Positions 25,711 to 35,341 of a DNA stretch of 64,000 nucleotides are shown here, piece after piece. Every line of letters begins with the position of its first letter. Positions within the stretch are counted from its first letter, which is position 1. Below the pieces are notes generated by a model that had not been told where the DNA came from, made no database searches, and saw only the letters and a list, made by a program, of their open reading frames with translations. The translations under genes and the position numbers were made by a program. This DNA comes from Verrucomicrobiia bacterium (lineage in GTDB: Bacteria > Verrucomicrobiota > Verrucomicrobiia > Limisphaerales > JAEYXS01): the NCBI GenBank assembly GCA_036405135.1, contig DASWYF010000002.1, positions 124,001 to 188,000 on the forward strand. The letters are read 5' to 3'.

Positions 25711-27189
25711 CTAGTTAGAAGAGGGAGCATCCGATGTTTTTGCAGCGGTGTTTGCGGGGCCGATTTTCCGATAGAGATGCCAGGTCGCCCCAGCGTCACC
25801 GCCAAAGGTTTCGTACGATTTGTCCCATCGATAAAGGATGCCGTCCCTGATGAAGTGGGGTTTGGCTTCCTGCACGTGGCCGATGACCCAATCCACTCCG
25901 CCTGGAGGCCAGTTTTTCCACTCGTGATATACGAGTGTGATCTCCTTGGGTAAAAAATAGCGGTAGTAGGAAAGGATCATGTTGTTCCTGAAATCATGAT
26001 CGCTGCCAACATGAAGTTCGGCCTTGGACGAAGTTGTGGCCATGTAAAAAACTGCATCTAGATAATTTCCACGCCCGTATTTCAAAAAGTGCTCTGTGCG
26101 CGCGGTCTGGACACAGGTGATGGCGATCAGTGCGACTGTGGCGATGATTCTTTTAGCCGATGAGCTGCGCCAGGCCAAGTCGATCTGTTCTGCCAATACG
26201 ATGTAGAAAAAAGGAAAGCAGATGACGAAGAAGCGGTAGTAGATGGTGCCATTATTTTGAATGACGGATAACAGACTCGGAATGACCAGCAAAACCATCA
26301 GTCGGAACAGCCATTCATCCGAGCCTTGCCGGTAGTGGCGCGTGATATTCCAAAAAATGACGCCCAAGACAACGAGGACGCTGAACAGTGCCGGCCATCC
26401 GATATAAGGACCGCCTAAAACCATGCCGAACACTTCGAGAAACACACCCAGAACGGTCACGGTGCTACCGCCTTCATTGACAGTGTGGCGGATGTAACCC
26501 AAGTAAAGAGCCGCAGCGAATACTAAATGAGGCAGCAGAAATTTGGGCAATTTTTGGAGGCGCTGCTGATGTGTTCCGGGTTCGCGAGCTGTCCGCCATA
26601 GTATCCACACGGTAAGAGCGCCTTGGATGAAGACAAAAGTCAGGTGCCACAGGAGGCCCATGATGATGGACAGATGGAGAAGGAGGAGATAAGGGGCAGA
26701 TTTTTTTTTCCAATATTGCTGCAAAGAGAAGTAGGCCAGCAAGGCGCAGAATATGGCCGGTGCATACCCTCGGGCTTCACTGGAGAAATGGATTAAAGGA
26801 AATGAGGTGGCGATCAGAAATGCGGCCAGCAATCGTGGCCGGGGCGCTCCAAAAACCGGATGTCCTGCGACGAGGGCGACAGCCGCTGAACCGCTCAACA
26901 CAGCAGGCAACCGGTACCAACCCCAGTTTTCTTGAAACCCCAGAAGGTGAAGCCAGAGGGTATTGGCGAGGTGACTGTTGGTACTGGTGACTCTGGTGAA
27001 TATCTCCCACCAGTTTTGTACTCCCAAGGCCAGACCGAGCGACCATATCTCGTCCTGCCAAAATCCATCGCGAATGGAGGCGATGGCCCTTACTGCGAAT
27101 GCTGCGAGCACCAGCAGCAGCAGGAACTTCTTCTGGGATCGCGAAAGATCGTCGGCGGAGGGTGACTCGACTGGCGGTTCGACCTGCAT
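25711..27189 (-). CDS. GT39-like membrane glycosyltransferase (tandem copy 1)
   Basis: 492 residues from the ATG at 27189; the open frame continues upstream to 27360, but that start would overlap the next gene. After a short polar N-terminus comes the first helix and then DGFWQDEIWSLGLAL, where the Asp-Glu pair matches the catalytic first loop of GT-C enzymes (GT39/PMT, ArnT-like). About ten more hydrophobic helices follow, with SSEARGYAPAIFCALLAYF in a cytoplasmic or helix-edge region typical of the family. The soluble C-terminus includes LHVGSDHDFRNNM and GGDAGATWHLYRKIG. Members transfer a sugar from a polyprenyl-phosphate carrier. It is paralogous to the adjacent gene. Confidence 0.83.
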   Translation of the reverse strand: MQVEPPVESPSADDLSRSQKKFLLLLVLAAFAVRAIASIRDGFWQDEIWSLGLALGVQNWWEIFTRVTSTNSHLANTLWLHLLGFQENWGWYRLPAVLSGSAAVALVAGHPVFGAPRPRLLAAFLIATSFPLIHFSSEARGYAPAIFCALLAYFSLQQYWKKKSAPYLLLLHLSIIMGLLWHLTFVFIQGALTVWILWRTAREPGTHQQRLQKLPKFLLPHLVFAAALYLGYIRHTVNEGGSTVTVLGVFLEVFGMVLGGPYIGWPALFSVLVVLGVIFWNITRHYRQGSDEWLFRLMVLLVIPSLLSVIQNNGTIYYRFFVICFPFFYIVLAEQIDLAWRSSSAKRIIATVALIAITCVQTARTEHFLKYGRGNYLDAVFYMATTSSKAELHVGSDHDFRNNMILSYYRYFLPKEITLVYHEWKNWPPGGVDWVIGHVQEAKPHFIRDGILYRWDKSYETFGGDAGATWHLYRKIGPANTAAKTSDAPSSN

Positions 27190-27277
27190 TTCGATGGGAA
27201 ACGTTAGGGGAAAGCAGTTGCTGTGTCCATCTGTCTCGGATCGTAGATGCCCATTTAATACCGGGTTTTTGCCTGGT

Positions 27278-28777
27278 TTAGCGGCTTTGTTCCTGCGCCG
27301 GGCGGTTTGCAGCGGGCTGGTTTGCCGTGCTGGAAGCCGGGCCGATATTCCTGTAGACATCCCATTTCATGCCTGCGTCTCCGCCGAAAAAAGGATAGGT
27401 GGCATCCAGGCGGTACACGATGCCATTACGGGTGAAATGAGAGCGTGTTTCGCTATGGTGGGCGATGACCCATTCCACTCCGTCTTTGGGCCAATGATTC
27501 CAATCATGGTAGACCACCGGCAGTTCTTTGGGCACAAAGTATCCGTAATAAAAAAGCATCATCTTGATGCGGAAATCGTGGTCGCTGCCGATATCCAGTT
27601 GCGTTCTTTTTGTCTGGCTCGCCATGGATAGGACAGCGCCCACGCCGTCGCCTCGTCCGTAACGCATCAGATTGGCGGTTCTGCCCACATGGAAAGTTGT
27701 GATAAGGATCAGAAAAACCGTGGCGGTGATCCGTTGCCACGAAGTGCGGTGCCAGGCAGCCATGATTTCTTCGGCGATGAGCAGGTAGAGAAAAGGGAAG
27801 CATACCAGAAAATAGCGGTAGTAGATGTAATCCGTGTTCTGGCTGGCGACGATGATGGCAGGCATCAAGAGAAGGGCGCAGGTCCGAAACACCCATTCAG
27901 GAGAACGCTGGCGCCAGAGTTTGTAGCCGTTGCAGAAGATCAGACTCAATACGATGAGGACACTAAACAGCGCCAAGGGGCCGTGATCAGGCCCGCCCAA
28001 GGCATTGCCGAAAACATTGCAGATACCATCCCATACGATCGTGGTCTTGCCACCTTCATTGGTCAGGTGGCGGATAAATATGAGATAAAATACCGCAGTG
28101 AACATCCCGAAAGGTAACAGGAGAGCGGCGGATTCCCGCAATCTTGGGCCGGTTCCTTTGATGCTATTGAAATTACGCCAGACTATCCAGAAGCCGAAGG
28201 CAGCAATGATAAAAATGAAACTCAAATGCCAGGTCAGACCGATGATGATCGAGAGATGAAAGCCGGCCAGACGGACTAATGATTTCTTCTCCCAGTATAG
28301 TTTCAGGCAAAGGTAGGCCAGTAATGCGCAAAGGGCGGCCGGCGTGTAACCGCGTGCCTCCGCTGAGTAATGGACGAAAGGGTAGGAAGCTGCCATCAGG
28401 AAAGCTCCCAGCAAACGCTGCCGTTGAGAACCGAAGATGCGATGACATGCCACCAATGCGACGGCAGCAGTTCCGCATAGAACTGCGGGCAGGCGATACC
28501 AGCCCCAATATTCCTGAAGCCCGACCAAATGCATCCACGCCGTATTGGCGGCATGACTGTTGACACTGCGAATCTTGGTGAAAGCCTCCCACCAGTGGTC
28601 CACCGCCAAGGCAAAATTTAGCGACCAGATTTCATCCAGGCAAAGACTGTCGCGGACAGAAATGATGACTCTGACCAGAAAAGACAGCAGCACCAGCCCC
28701 AAGACGATCCATTGATACAGGCCGGGTTTGATCTCTTTCTGTCTGTCGGGGGTATCTGGATCGCTCTTTGACGCCAT
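27278..28777 (-). CDS. GT39-like membrane glycosyltransferase (tandem copy 2)
   Basis: 499-residue paralogue of the downstream protein, with the same motif order: RDSLCLDEIWSLNFALAV (putative catalytic Asp-Glu), WGWYRLPAVLCGTAAVALVA, YSAEARGYTPAALCALLAYL and C-terminal LDIGSDHDFRIKM and GGDAGMKWDVYRNIG. Because both copies keep the acidic loop, both are probably functional, perhaps with different acceptors. The pair looks like a local duplication. It lies between the tRNA and feoB without obvious polysaccharide genes nearby. Confidence 0.83.
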   Translation of the reverse strand: MASKSDPDTPDRQKEIKPGLYQWIVLGLVLLSFLVRVIISVRDSLCLDEIWSLNFALAVDHWWEAFTKIRSVNSHAANTAWMHLVGLQEYWGWYRLPAVLCGTAAVALVACHRIFGSQRQRLLGAFLMAASYPFVHYSAEARGYTPAALCALLAYLCLKLYWEKKSLVRLAGFHLSIIIGLTWHLSFIFIIAAFGFWIVWRNFNSIKGTGPRLRESAALLLPFGMFTAVFYLIFIRHLTNEGGKTTIVWDGICNVFGNALGGPDHGPLALFSVLIVLSLIFCNGYKLWRQRSPEWVFRTCALLLMPAIIVASQNTDYIYYRYFLVCFPFLYLLIAEEIMAAWHRTSWQRITATVFLILITTFHVGRTANLMRYGRGDGVGAVLSMASQTKRTQLDIGSDHDFRIKMMLFYYGYFVPKELPVVYHDWNHWPKDGVEWVIAHHSETRSHFTRNGIVYRLDATYPFFGGDAGMKWDVYRNIGPASSTANQPAANRPAQEQSR

Positions 28778-28828
28778 GCGATTTACTTTAGCGGGAAGAG
28801 ACAGGCAGTGTCCATGGTGGTTTGCCGC

Positions 28829-31084
28829 TTATTGGTAGCCGAGCATCCTTCCGCCCTGATATACGAGGAATGCCGCACTCCAAGCAAGTGCTCCCATATA
28901 TGCCAGTTGGAACACCGCCCATTTCCAGCCGCCCGTCTCACGATAAACTACGGCGACTGTGCTTACGCATTGCAGGGCGTAAACGTAAAAGACCATGAGT
29001 GTAAGGCCAAGCAAGGTCGTGTAGAGCGTGGTGCCATCTTCGCGTTTTTGGTCTTGCAGGATCTCGGCGAGCTTTTGGGTGCCTTCTTCCGAATCATCTG
29101 ACTCCACGTTGTAAACGGTGGACATGGTGCTGACGAACACTTCACGGGCGGCAAAGGAAGCCACAAGACCGATGCCAATCTTCCAGTCCATGCCCAAGGG
29201 TTCGATGGCTGGTTCAATGGCATGGCCCAAACGGCCAGCATAGCTGTAACGCAGCATCTCGCCTTTCTCCGTTTCGTCGATCTCCTTGAGTTTGGCTTCA
29301 CGTGCTTCAGCGATGGTTTCCTCCGTTTGTGCATGGGCGAAGGTCATGGTGGGAACAGCCGCACGTTGGGCCTCGAACTCGGCGGCTTTTTCGGCGCTGC
29401 GCGGATAGGAGGAGAGGAACCACAGCAGAATGGAGATGCCAAGAATGACAGTGCCTGCGCGCGTGAGGAACAGTTTCGAGCGGTCCCACAGATGGCGCAT
29501 GGTGACGCTGAAAACGGGCCGCTTGTAAGGCGGCAATTCCATGATGAGCAGCGGCGGTTCACCTTTGAGCAAGGTCTTCTTGAGCAGCCAGGCCATGATG
29601 AAAGCGGTGATGGTGCCGAGCAGATACATGCTCAACATGGTCAGGCCGCGGAGATTAAAGAAGCCAAGAACTTTGAGGTCCGGTATGCACGCAGCGATGA
29701 GCAGTGTGTAAACTGGCAGACGCGCAGAGCAACTCATCAACGGGGCCACGAGAATAGTGGCGAGTCGGTCCTTGGGGTTTTCAATCGTGCGGGTGGCCAT
29801 GATGCCGGGGATCGCGCACGCATAGGAGCTGAGCATGGGGATGAAGCTCTTGCCGTGCAGGCCCACTTTGCTCATCAGCCGGTCCATCAAGAAGGCAGCA
29901 CGGGACATGTAGCCGCTGTCTTCCAGCAGACCGATGAAAAGGAACAGCATGCAGATCTGTGGCAGGAAGATGACGACGGCACCGACACCGGCGATGACGC
30001 CATCACAGATCAGGCTCTGCAGATCTCCGGGAGCCATCCGGCCCTTCACCCAGTCACTCACCCAGGCAACGCCGCCATCCAAAAGATCCATCGGGATGCT
30101 GGCAAAGGTGAAGATGCTCTGGAATATAAGCCCCATGATGCCGATGAAGATCAGGAGGCCCCAGACCTTGTGGGTAAGGATGCGGTCAGCTTTGTCACTG
30201 AACGTTTCCTTGTAGAGCATCGTTTCCGTGGTCGTATCCGTATGGATATCTGCCACGGTGGCATAACGGGCTTCAATCGGGCCGCCTCGCCAGTCCACTT
30301 GCAAATCATCCAGACGTTTGCGCGCTGCTTTGATGCGTTCCGTGATCTCTGGAGGAAGATGCAGCGCTTCCGTGGAAACCTTTTCGTCCGTCAGTAACAA
30401 CAGAGCTTCTGCAGTTGCAGCAGTGAAGCGGTTCTTGATGCGGTCTTCGATCTCGGCAGCGAGTTCCGCCAGTTCACGTTCCAGCGGCTGAGGCAGCACG
30501 CTGAAGCGGACCGGACGAGGGCGCACGCAACCTTCCCGGACGACTTTTACGATCGCTTCGCGCAATGCATCCAAACCTTCGTTCTTGCTGGCGACCATCG
30601 GGACCACGGGGACTCCTAGGCGCTTGGCCAGTTTCCCGGCATCGACTTCGTGGCCGTTTTCTTTGGCCACATCCACCATGTTCAGGGCTACGATGGTGGG
30701 ATAACCCAGCTCGATGACTTGCGTGGCGTAGTAAAGGTTGCGCTCGAGATTCGAAGCATCGACAACAACGACTACCAGGGAAGGGGCGGGGACATCGGGC
30801 AGGCGATGGAAAAGGACATCGCGGGAAACTTCTTCATCGAGCGATTTCGGACTGAGACTGTAGGTGCCGGGCAGATCAAGCACGGTCACATCGATATCCG
30901 CAGGCGTGTGGCGCAGCTTGCCTTCCTTGCGTTCGACGGTGACACCGGCGTAGTTGCCGACTTTGGCGCGCAGACCGGTGAGCGCGTTGAAGAGGGTGGT
31001 CTTGCCGCAATTCGGATTGCCCGTGAGCGCCAAGTAGGTTGGCGCACCGGTTCGCTTGCTGTCTGGTGACGGAGTGGCTGACAT
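28829..31084 (-). CDS. feoB: Ferrous iron transport protein B
   Basis: 751-residue Fe(II) transporter. The N-terminal G domain has G1 GNPNCGKTTLFNALTG, the switch region VGNYAGVTVERKEG, G3 DLPGTYSL and G4 LNMVD. A helical domain follows. The membrane part carries the two gate regions with AFLMDRLMSKVGLHGKSFIP and APLMSCSARLPVYTLLIA, as in full-length FeoB. Near the C-terminus it has ASFAAREVFVSTMSTVY. It is the third gene of a feoA-feoA-feoB operon, 22 bp after the second feoA. It imports Fe(II) across the inner membrane under anoxic or acidic conditions. Confidence 0.97.
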   Translation of the reverse strand: MSATPSPDSKRTGAPTYLALTGNPNCGKTTLFNALTGLRAKVGNYAGVTVERKEGKLRHTPADIDVTVLDLPGTYSLSPKSLDEEVSRDVLFHRLPDVPAPSLVVVVVDASNLERNLYYATQVIELGYPTIVALNMVDVAKENGHEVDAGKLAKRLGVPVVPMVASKNEGLDALREAIVKVVREGCVRPRPVRFSVLPQPLERELAELAAEIEDRIKNRFTAATAEALLLLTDEKVSTEALHLPPEITERIKAARKRLDDLQVDWRGGPIEARYATVADIHTDTTTETMLYKETFSDKADRILTHKVWGLLIFIGIMGLIFQSIFTFASIPMDLLDGGVAWVSDWVKGRMAPGDLQSLICDGVIAGVGAVVIFLPQICMLFLFIGLLEDSGYMSRAAFLMDRLMSKVGLHGKSFIPMLSSYACAIPGIMATRTIENPKDRLATILVAPLMSCSARLPVYTLLIAACIPDLKVLGFFNLRGLTMLSMYLLGTITAFIMAWLLKKTLLKGEPPLLIMELPPYKRPVFSVTMRHLWDRSKLFLTRAGTVILGISILLWFLSSYPRSAEKAAEFEAQRAAVPTMTFAHAQTEETIAEAREAKLKEIDETEKGEMLRYSYAGRLGHAIEPAIEPLGMDWKIGIGLVASFAAREVFVSTMSTVYNVESDDSEEGTQKLAEILQDQKREDGTTLYTTLLGLTLMVFYVYALQCVSTVAVVYRETGGWKWAVFQLAYMGALAWSAAFLVYQGGRMLGYQ

Positions 31085-31106
31085 GGCGATCTGTTACCTC
31101 CGGACG

Positions 31107-31346
31107 TCAGGCAAGACGGACCAGAATCTGTTCGGCTTCGTGTTTCCTTAAAGTGAGATGATATCCGCGCACCTTGATCTCGATAGGATCACCGAGGGGA
31201 GCGTAACGGACGATCTCCACGGGAGTGCCGGTCAACAGGCCCATCTCCATGAGACGGCCGCGGCTTTCCGGCGGGACTTGGATGGTGGCGATGGTGCCTT
31301 TGGCCCCAACGGTAAGGGACGAGAGCGGCTGGGTTTCAGCAGGCAT
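31107..31346 (-). CDS. feoA: FeoA-domain protein (second of two)
   Basis: 79 residues from the ATG at 31346. The SH3-like FeoA fold is shown by LSSLTVGAKGTIATIQVP, GRLMEMGLLTGTPVEIVRYA, DPIEIKVRGYHLTLRKHEA and a final IL. The upstream FeoA stop codon is 1 bp before this start, so the two are coupled. FeoA binds and supports the FeoB G domain. Upstream frame extension past the ATG would run into the first feoA and is unlikely. Confidence 0.92.
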   Translation of the reverse strand: MPAETQPLSSLTVGAKGTIATIQVPPESRGRLMEMGLLTGTPVEIVRYAPLGDPIEIKVRGYHLTLRKHEAEQILVRLA

Positions 31347-31347
31347 G

Positions 31348-31677
31348 TCAGGCGGCGCGGGAAGTGAGGGGCTCCACGAGGATGCCCTCGGCCAGTTGAG
31401 TGCTGATGCCCAAGCGGGCATTGCAGACCAGACAGATAAGATTCGACTGGGCGCTGAGCAAGGTCACCTTTTGTTCTTCACAAAAGCCCATCTCACGCAG
31501 GCGGTTCATAACGTCGGGTGAGGCGGTCAATTGCTTGATGCGCACGCAGGTGCCCGCCTTCACTTTGTTCAGCGGACAAAGTTTTGGCGCGGCGCACTGG
31601 CCATTGACCGATACGGTCAGGGGAGACGTATTGCTCACAGCAAGGGGATTATTTCCGTAATTGAGACTTAGTTGCAA
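31348..31677 (-). CDS. feoA: FeoA-domain protein with N-terminal extension (first of two)
   Basis: 109 residues. A 35-residue polar N-terminal extension holding two Cys (QCAAPKLCPLNKV) precedes the FeoA domain: VKAGTCVRIKQL, VMNRLREMGFCEEQKVTLLS, LICLVCNARLGISTQLAEGI. The domain contains further Cys residues (TC, FC, ICLVC) that are absent from the second copy, which hints at metal or redox sensing. It is the first gene of the operon and ends 1 bp before the second feoA. Confidence 0.88.
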   Translation of the reverse strand: MQLSLNYGNNPLAVSNTSPLTVSVNGQCAAPKLCPLNKVKAGTCVRIKQLTASPDVMNRLREMGFCEEQKVTLLSAQSNLICLVCNARLGISTQLAEGILVEPLTSRAA

Positions 31678-31896
31678 GAGGGTTTTATGCTACCCGTGAT
31701 GCTGTATCCATCAGCCTGTTTTTAGATCGGCAAATGCAAGGCAGGTGTGAAGAGGGTTTCAATGAGGGAGAAAAACATTGTCGAGGCAGTTAATGTCTGT
31801 AAGTGGATTCTTTTGTCCACAACGGATTTTGAGGCTGGTCACTTCCAAAGCACTCACGATGGATAAAAAAAGACAAATGGCTCCGATTTGTTTCAG
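31678..31896. other. Intergenic stretch upstream of the feo operon
   Basis: This stretch lies between the minus-strand feo operon and the plus-strand DUF4388 locus. It holds no credible gene. I looked for a Fur-type inverted repeat near the feo start and found none that convinces. The feo promoter should lie in its left part. Confidence 0.5.
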
Positions 31897-31914
31897 GTAA
31901 AGTGCCCACTTTAC
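31897..31914. promoter_or_regulatory. 18-bp palindrome, candidate operator
   Basis: Perfect inverted repeat GTAAAGTG-CC-CACTTTAC, ending 8 bp before a possible 45-codon ORF that overlaps the DUF4388 gene. Size and symmetry fit a dimeric regulator site. It sits in the divergent region between the feo operon and the DUF4388/roadblock genes. The binding protein is unknown. Confidence 0.5.
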
Positions 31915-31922
31915 TAACCGAT

Positions 31923-32060
31923 ATGACTAGTTTCGCAAAAGCAAGAAGGCTGGCACGGGCAGTGCTTAGAAACGCGAAGATAGTTTGTAATGCCACTCAG
32001 AGTATCGGTGAAGGTTTCAGTGAGTGGGCCGATCACGGATGTAAAAAAGGTGAAATATGA
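31923..32060 (+). CDS. Possible 45-residue upstream ORF coupled to the DUF4388 gene
   Basis: A short frame from the ATG at 31923 to a TGA that overlaps the next ATG by ATGA. The product would be basic at its N-terminus (MTSFAKARRLARAVLRNAK). No ribosome site is evident and I recognise no family. The overlap with the next start and the palindrome just upstream are the only supports, so it may be a leader peptide or chance. Confidence 0.3.
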   Translation: MTSFAKARRLARAVLRNAKIVCNATQSIGEGFSEWADHGCKKGEI

Positions 32061-32752
32061 TTAGTAACGCTATGACCGCGCCACGGGGGTTTGAGGGTGT
32101 GATGTTGGGGGCAACATTGCAGGACCTCATCCAGATGGAATGTCTGACCTTGGCCACACGTTCGGTGAAGGTGGAAACGCAGGATAAAGTGGGGGTCATT
32201 TACTTCGCTGGCGGTCAAGTGGTGCATGCCCAGGTGGGTAGCATGGTTGGTGAAGAGGCTTTTTACGAGATGCTGCGGTGGAGAAATGGTAATTTCACTA
32301 TTCAAGACGGGGTCCGTCCTACAGATGAAACCATAACGCGGCATTGGCAGGGGCTGCTTTTGGAATCTGCCTCCCGTAATGACGAAACGACTGCCCCTGA
32401 TCTGCAAGTGGGTGGGGAAGTGATTCAACTTAACAAGGCTCAATTTATGCAAAGAGATCCCGTACTTGAAGTGCTGGCGGATCCGGAGGTGGTTGCTGGT
32501 ATCCAGTTCAGCGAAGATGGCAGCCTTCTGGAGGCCAAGTCGGACGACGCGGAAAACCTGCAAGCCGCGTTCGCGTTCAACATCGAGCTGCTGCGCCTCA
32601 TCGGCCAGAGCTTGGGGGCGGAAAACCTGAAAGAGGTGGACCTGCATGGCAGGCAGAACAAGGGCATCTGTGTGATCAATGAAAAATCGGTCGCGTGCTT
32701 TGTCACAACTCCGAAAGCCAATTTCACCCAGATCACCAAGAAACTCGTATAA
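32057..32752 (+). CDS. DUF4388 (PATAN-like) domain protein
   Basis: 231 residues. The N-terminal 100 match DUF4388: LGATLQDLIQMECLTLATRS, VGVIYFAGGQVVHAQVGSMV and GEEAFYEMLRWRNGNFTI. The C-terminal part (VLADPEVVAGIQFSEDGSLL through ITKKLV) looks like a roadblock/LC7-type alpha-beta fold. The gene is preceded by AAGGTG at a good distance. It lies 12 bp before a roadblock-domain gene. Such proteins usually work with small Ras-like GTPases in polarity or signalling modules, but no GTPase gene is visible here. Confidence 0.83.
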   Translation: MISNAMTAPRGFEGVMLGATLQDLIQMECLTLATRSVKVETQDKVGVIYFAGGQVVHAQVGSMVGEEAFYEMLRWRNGNFTIQDGVRPTDETITRHWQGLLLESASRNDETTAPDLQVGGEVIQLNKAQFMQRDPVLEVLADPEVVAGIQFSEDGSLLEAKSDDAENLQAAFAFNIELLRLIGQSLGAENLKEVDLHGRQNKGICVINEKSVACFVTTPKANFTQITKKLV

Positions 32753-32764
32753 CTTTAGATCGCC

Positions 32765-33268
32765 ATGGAAAAGATTCTAAACGCTTTAAAGGATATTCAC
32801 GGTGTGGAGGGCAGCTTTGTGCTGAACACGGGCGGAGAACTGGTCTGCCGCCAGATGCCCGCCATCTTCGCTGACGAAATTTTCCCTGAACTCGGGCGCC
32901 GTTTGCTCAGTATTTACAGCACATTCGATCTGCAGGTGAGCCAGTTTGATGATTTGCTGCTGAAGTTCGATGGTTACTGGCTGTATATCCGGCGCGCCGC
33001 CCATGGTTTTCTCAGTATCCTGACGTCGGAGACGGTGAACTATCCGGCGTTGAAAATGGCCAGCAATCTGGCCCTTTCCCAGCTTGCGACGCAGATCACG
33101 ACGGCCAAGCCGCTGCCGATGACGCCAGTTGCTCCGGCTCCCATGCCTGTGGCCGCGCCATCACCGGCTCCGGTTGCAGCACCTGCGCCTGCGCCCATCA
33201 AGATTGAGGCGCCCAAGCCGGTAACGAGCATTCACCGGCGTTTCTTCCGCGGCCAGCCGGTGGACTGA
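32765..33268 (+). CDS. Roadblock/LC7-like domain protein with Pro/Ala-rich tail
   Basis: 167 residues. The first 110 look like a roadblock (MglB-like) domain: LKDIHGVEGSFVLNTGGELV, LLSIYSTFDLQVSQFDDLLL and GYWLYIRRAAHGFLSILTS. A Pro/Ala-rich linker (about 35 residues) and a short basic end (HRRFFRGQPVD) follow. It is 12 bp downstream of the DUF4388 gene, so both are probably parts of one signalling unit. The ammonium transporter gene follows 138 bp later, so a nitrogen link is possible but unproven. Confidence 0.78.
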   Translation: MEKILNALKDIHGVEGSFVLNTGGELVCRQMPAIFADEIFPELGRRLLSIYSTFDLQVSQFDDLLLKFDGYWLYIRRAAHGFLSILTSETVNYPALKMASNLALSQLATQITTAKPLPMTPVAPAPMPVAAPSPAPVAAPAPAPIKIEAPKPVTSIHRRFFRGQPVD

Positions 33269-33406
33269 TCATCAGTATCCTCGGTCTTTGAGGTTGTTGA
33301 TAACCCTTGAGAAAATGGGCACGCAGGCGGTGTGCCCGCAGAAAATTTGACTGGTAGCGAGTGCTTCCAGTCATGCCGGACCCTAGAGACACATCGAAAC
33401 CAAACT

Positions 33407-34891
33407 ATGAAAATACTCAAACTGCTCTTATGTACAATGGCACTAGGGATGATTCCCTGGCTCGGAATGGCGGCAGATGCACCTCCGGCTGCTGAGACTG
33501 CGGCGGCGGTGACAAATGCTGTGGCTGCGGCCACTCCTGAAGCTCCTGCTGATCCCATCGCCGAACTCAAGACAGCGAGCGGTGCGTTGCGCGTCGCCAT
33601 CGATACCCTTTGGGTGTTGCTGGCCGGTGCCTTGGTTTTCTTCATGAACACCGGCTTTGCATGCGTAGAGTCAGGCATGTGCCAGCAGAAGAACACGGTG
33701 AACATCCTGGCCAAGAACTTCGTTGTCTTCGCCTGCGCCTCGTTGTCCTTCTACGCCATCGGGTGGGGATTGATGTTCGGTGATGGCAATCCGTTCATGG
33801 GAACGAAAGGGCTTTTCTTCCTGAGTGGTGCGGACAACAGTCCGGCGACCTTGACGGATTACAAGGGCGACTACTCTTCGATTGGCTGGTCGGGTGTGCC
33901 TTTGCTGGCGAAGTTCTTCTTCCAGCTTGTGTTCGCCGGCACGGCGGCCACGATCGTTTCCGGTGTGGTGGCCGAGCGTATCAAGTTCAACTCGTTCGTG
34001 GTGTTCAGCTTCGTCCTTGTGGCATTCATGTATCCCATCACCGGTCACTGGATCTGGGGTGGCGGTTTCCTCGGTGCTCCGGGAGAAGGCAAGACTGGTT
34101 TCTATGATTTCGCCGGTTCCACGGTGGTTCACTCAGTCGGTGGCTGGGCGGCACTTGCCGGTGCCATTGTCCTCGGACCGCGACGCGGCAAGTTCACGGA
34201 AGATGGCAAGGTGCATCCTTTCCCGGGGCACAGTCTGGCGCTCTCCACGTTGGGTGTGTTCATCCTCTGGCTGGGCTGGTTCGGCTTCAACCCCGGTTCC
34301 GTGATGGGCATGGGCGACGGTTCAGCGGTGGCTCACGTGTTTGTGACGACCAATTCCGCGGCAGTTGCCGGCATCATCACATCCATGCTCACAGCGTGGA
34401 TACTCCTCGGCAAACCTGACCTGACGATGGTGCTGAACGGCTGTCTGGCCGGCTTGGTGGCCATCACGGCTCCGTGTGCATTCGTCACCGTGCCTGCGGC
34501 CATCCTGATCGGCGCGGTCGCCGGTGTGCTGGTGGTGGTTTCGGTGCTGTTCTTCGACAAGATCAAGATTGATGATCCGGTGGGTGCTCTCTCCGTTCAC
34601 TTGGTGAACGGCATCTGGGGCACGTTGGCGCTTGGTCTGCTGGCAGACAATGCCACCTCCAAGGCTGTTGCTGCCTTCGATGTCACGGGCGGTATGACGC
34701 AGTTGGGCGTGCAGCTCAAGGGTGTGGTCGCCGTCGGCGCCTTCACCTTCATCGTATCCTTCATTGTCTGGTACCTCATCAAGGCGGTCATGGGCGTCCG
34801 TGTGTCACCTGAGGAGGAACAGGAAGGTCTGGATATCGGCGAACATGGCAACGAGGCCTATCCGAACTTCGTGATGAACAACCCGAAGTAA
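33407..34891 (+). CDS. amt: Ammonium transporter (Amt family)
   Basis: 494 residues from the ATG at 33407. A signal peptide ([20 protein letters not shown]...AA) and an Ala/Pro-rich spacer precede eleven predicted helices. The family marks are [29 protein letters not shown], the first pore His in [31 protein letters not shown] and the second pore His in [17 protein letters not shown]. It carries NH4+/NH3 across the inner membrane. The P-II gene 18 bp downstream encodes its cytoplasmic gate. An in-frame start at 33332 has no signal-like sequence. Confidence 0.96.
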   Translation: MKILKLLLCTMALGMIPWLGMAADAPPAAETAAAVTNAVAAATPEAPADPIAELKTASGALRVAIDTLWVLLAGALVFFMNTGFACVESGMCQQKNTVNILAKNFVVFACASLSFYAIGWGLMFGDGNPFMGTKGLFFLSGADNSPATLTDYKGDYSSIGWSGVPLLAKFFFQLVFAGTAATIVSGVVAERIKFNSFVVFSFVLVAFMYPITGHWIWGGGFLGAPGEGKTGFYDFAGSTVVHSVGGWAALAGAIVLGPRRGKFTEDGKVHPFPGHSLALSTLGVFILWLGWFGFNPGSVMGMGDGSAVAHVFVTTNSAAVAGIITSMLTAWILLGKPDLTMVLNGCLAGLVAITAPCAFVTVPAAILIGAVAGVLVVVSVLFFDKIKIDDPVGALSVHLVNGIWGTLALGLLADNATSKAVAAFDVTGGMTQLGVQLKGVVAVGAFTFIVSFIVWYLIKAVMGVRVSPEEEQEGLDIGEHGNEAYPNFVMNNPK

Positions 34892-35248
<357 letters not shown>

Positions 35249-35270
35249 GTTTGGTTAAGTGAATGCACAA

Positions 35271-35299
35271 AGGCCCGGACTGATGTCCGGGCCTTTTTT
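35271..35299 (+). terminator. Intrinsic terminator of the amt-glnK unit
   Basis: Perfect 10-bp stem AGGCCCGGAC/GTCCGGGCCT with a TGAT loop and a T-tract, 22 bp after the P-II stop codon. Confidence 0.94.
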
Positions 35300-35341
35300 A
35301 TTTTTGGAGTTTGGAAAAATCCCCGCCTATCATGGGCGGAA

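Noticed and set aside
29222-30397. 391-codon plus-strand frame opposite feoB
   Set aside because: His/Glu/Gln-rich antisense translation with no family resemblance; FeoB motifs are complete on the minus strand.
33317-33337. Possible sigma-54 promoter upstream of amt (GGGCAC...GTGTGC)
   Set aside because: The spacing of the GG and GC elements does not fit -24/-12, and the sequence is better described as a small hairpin.
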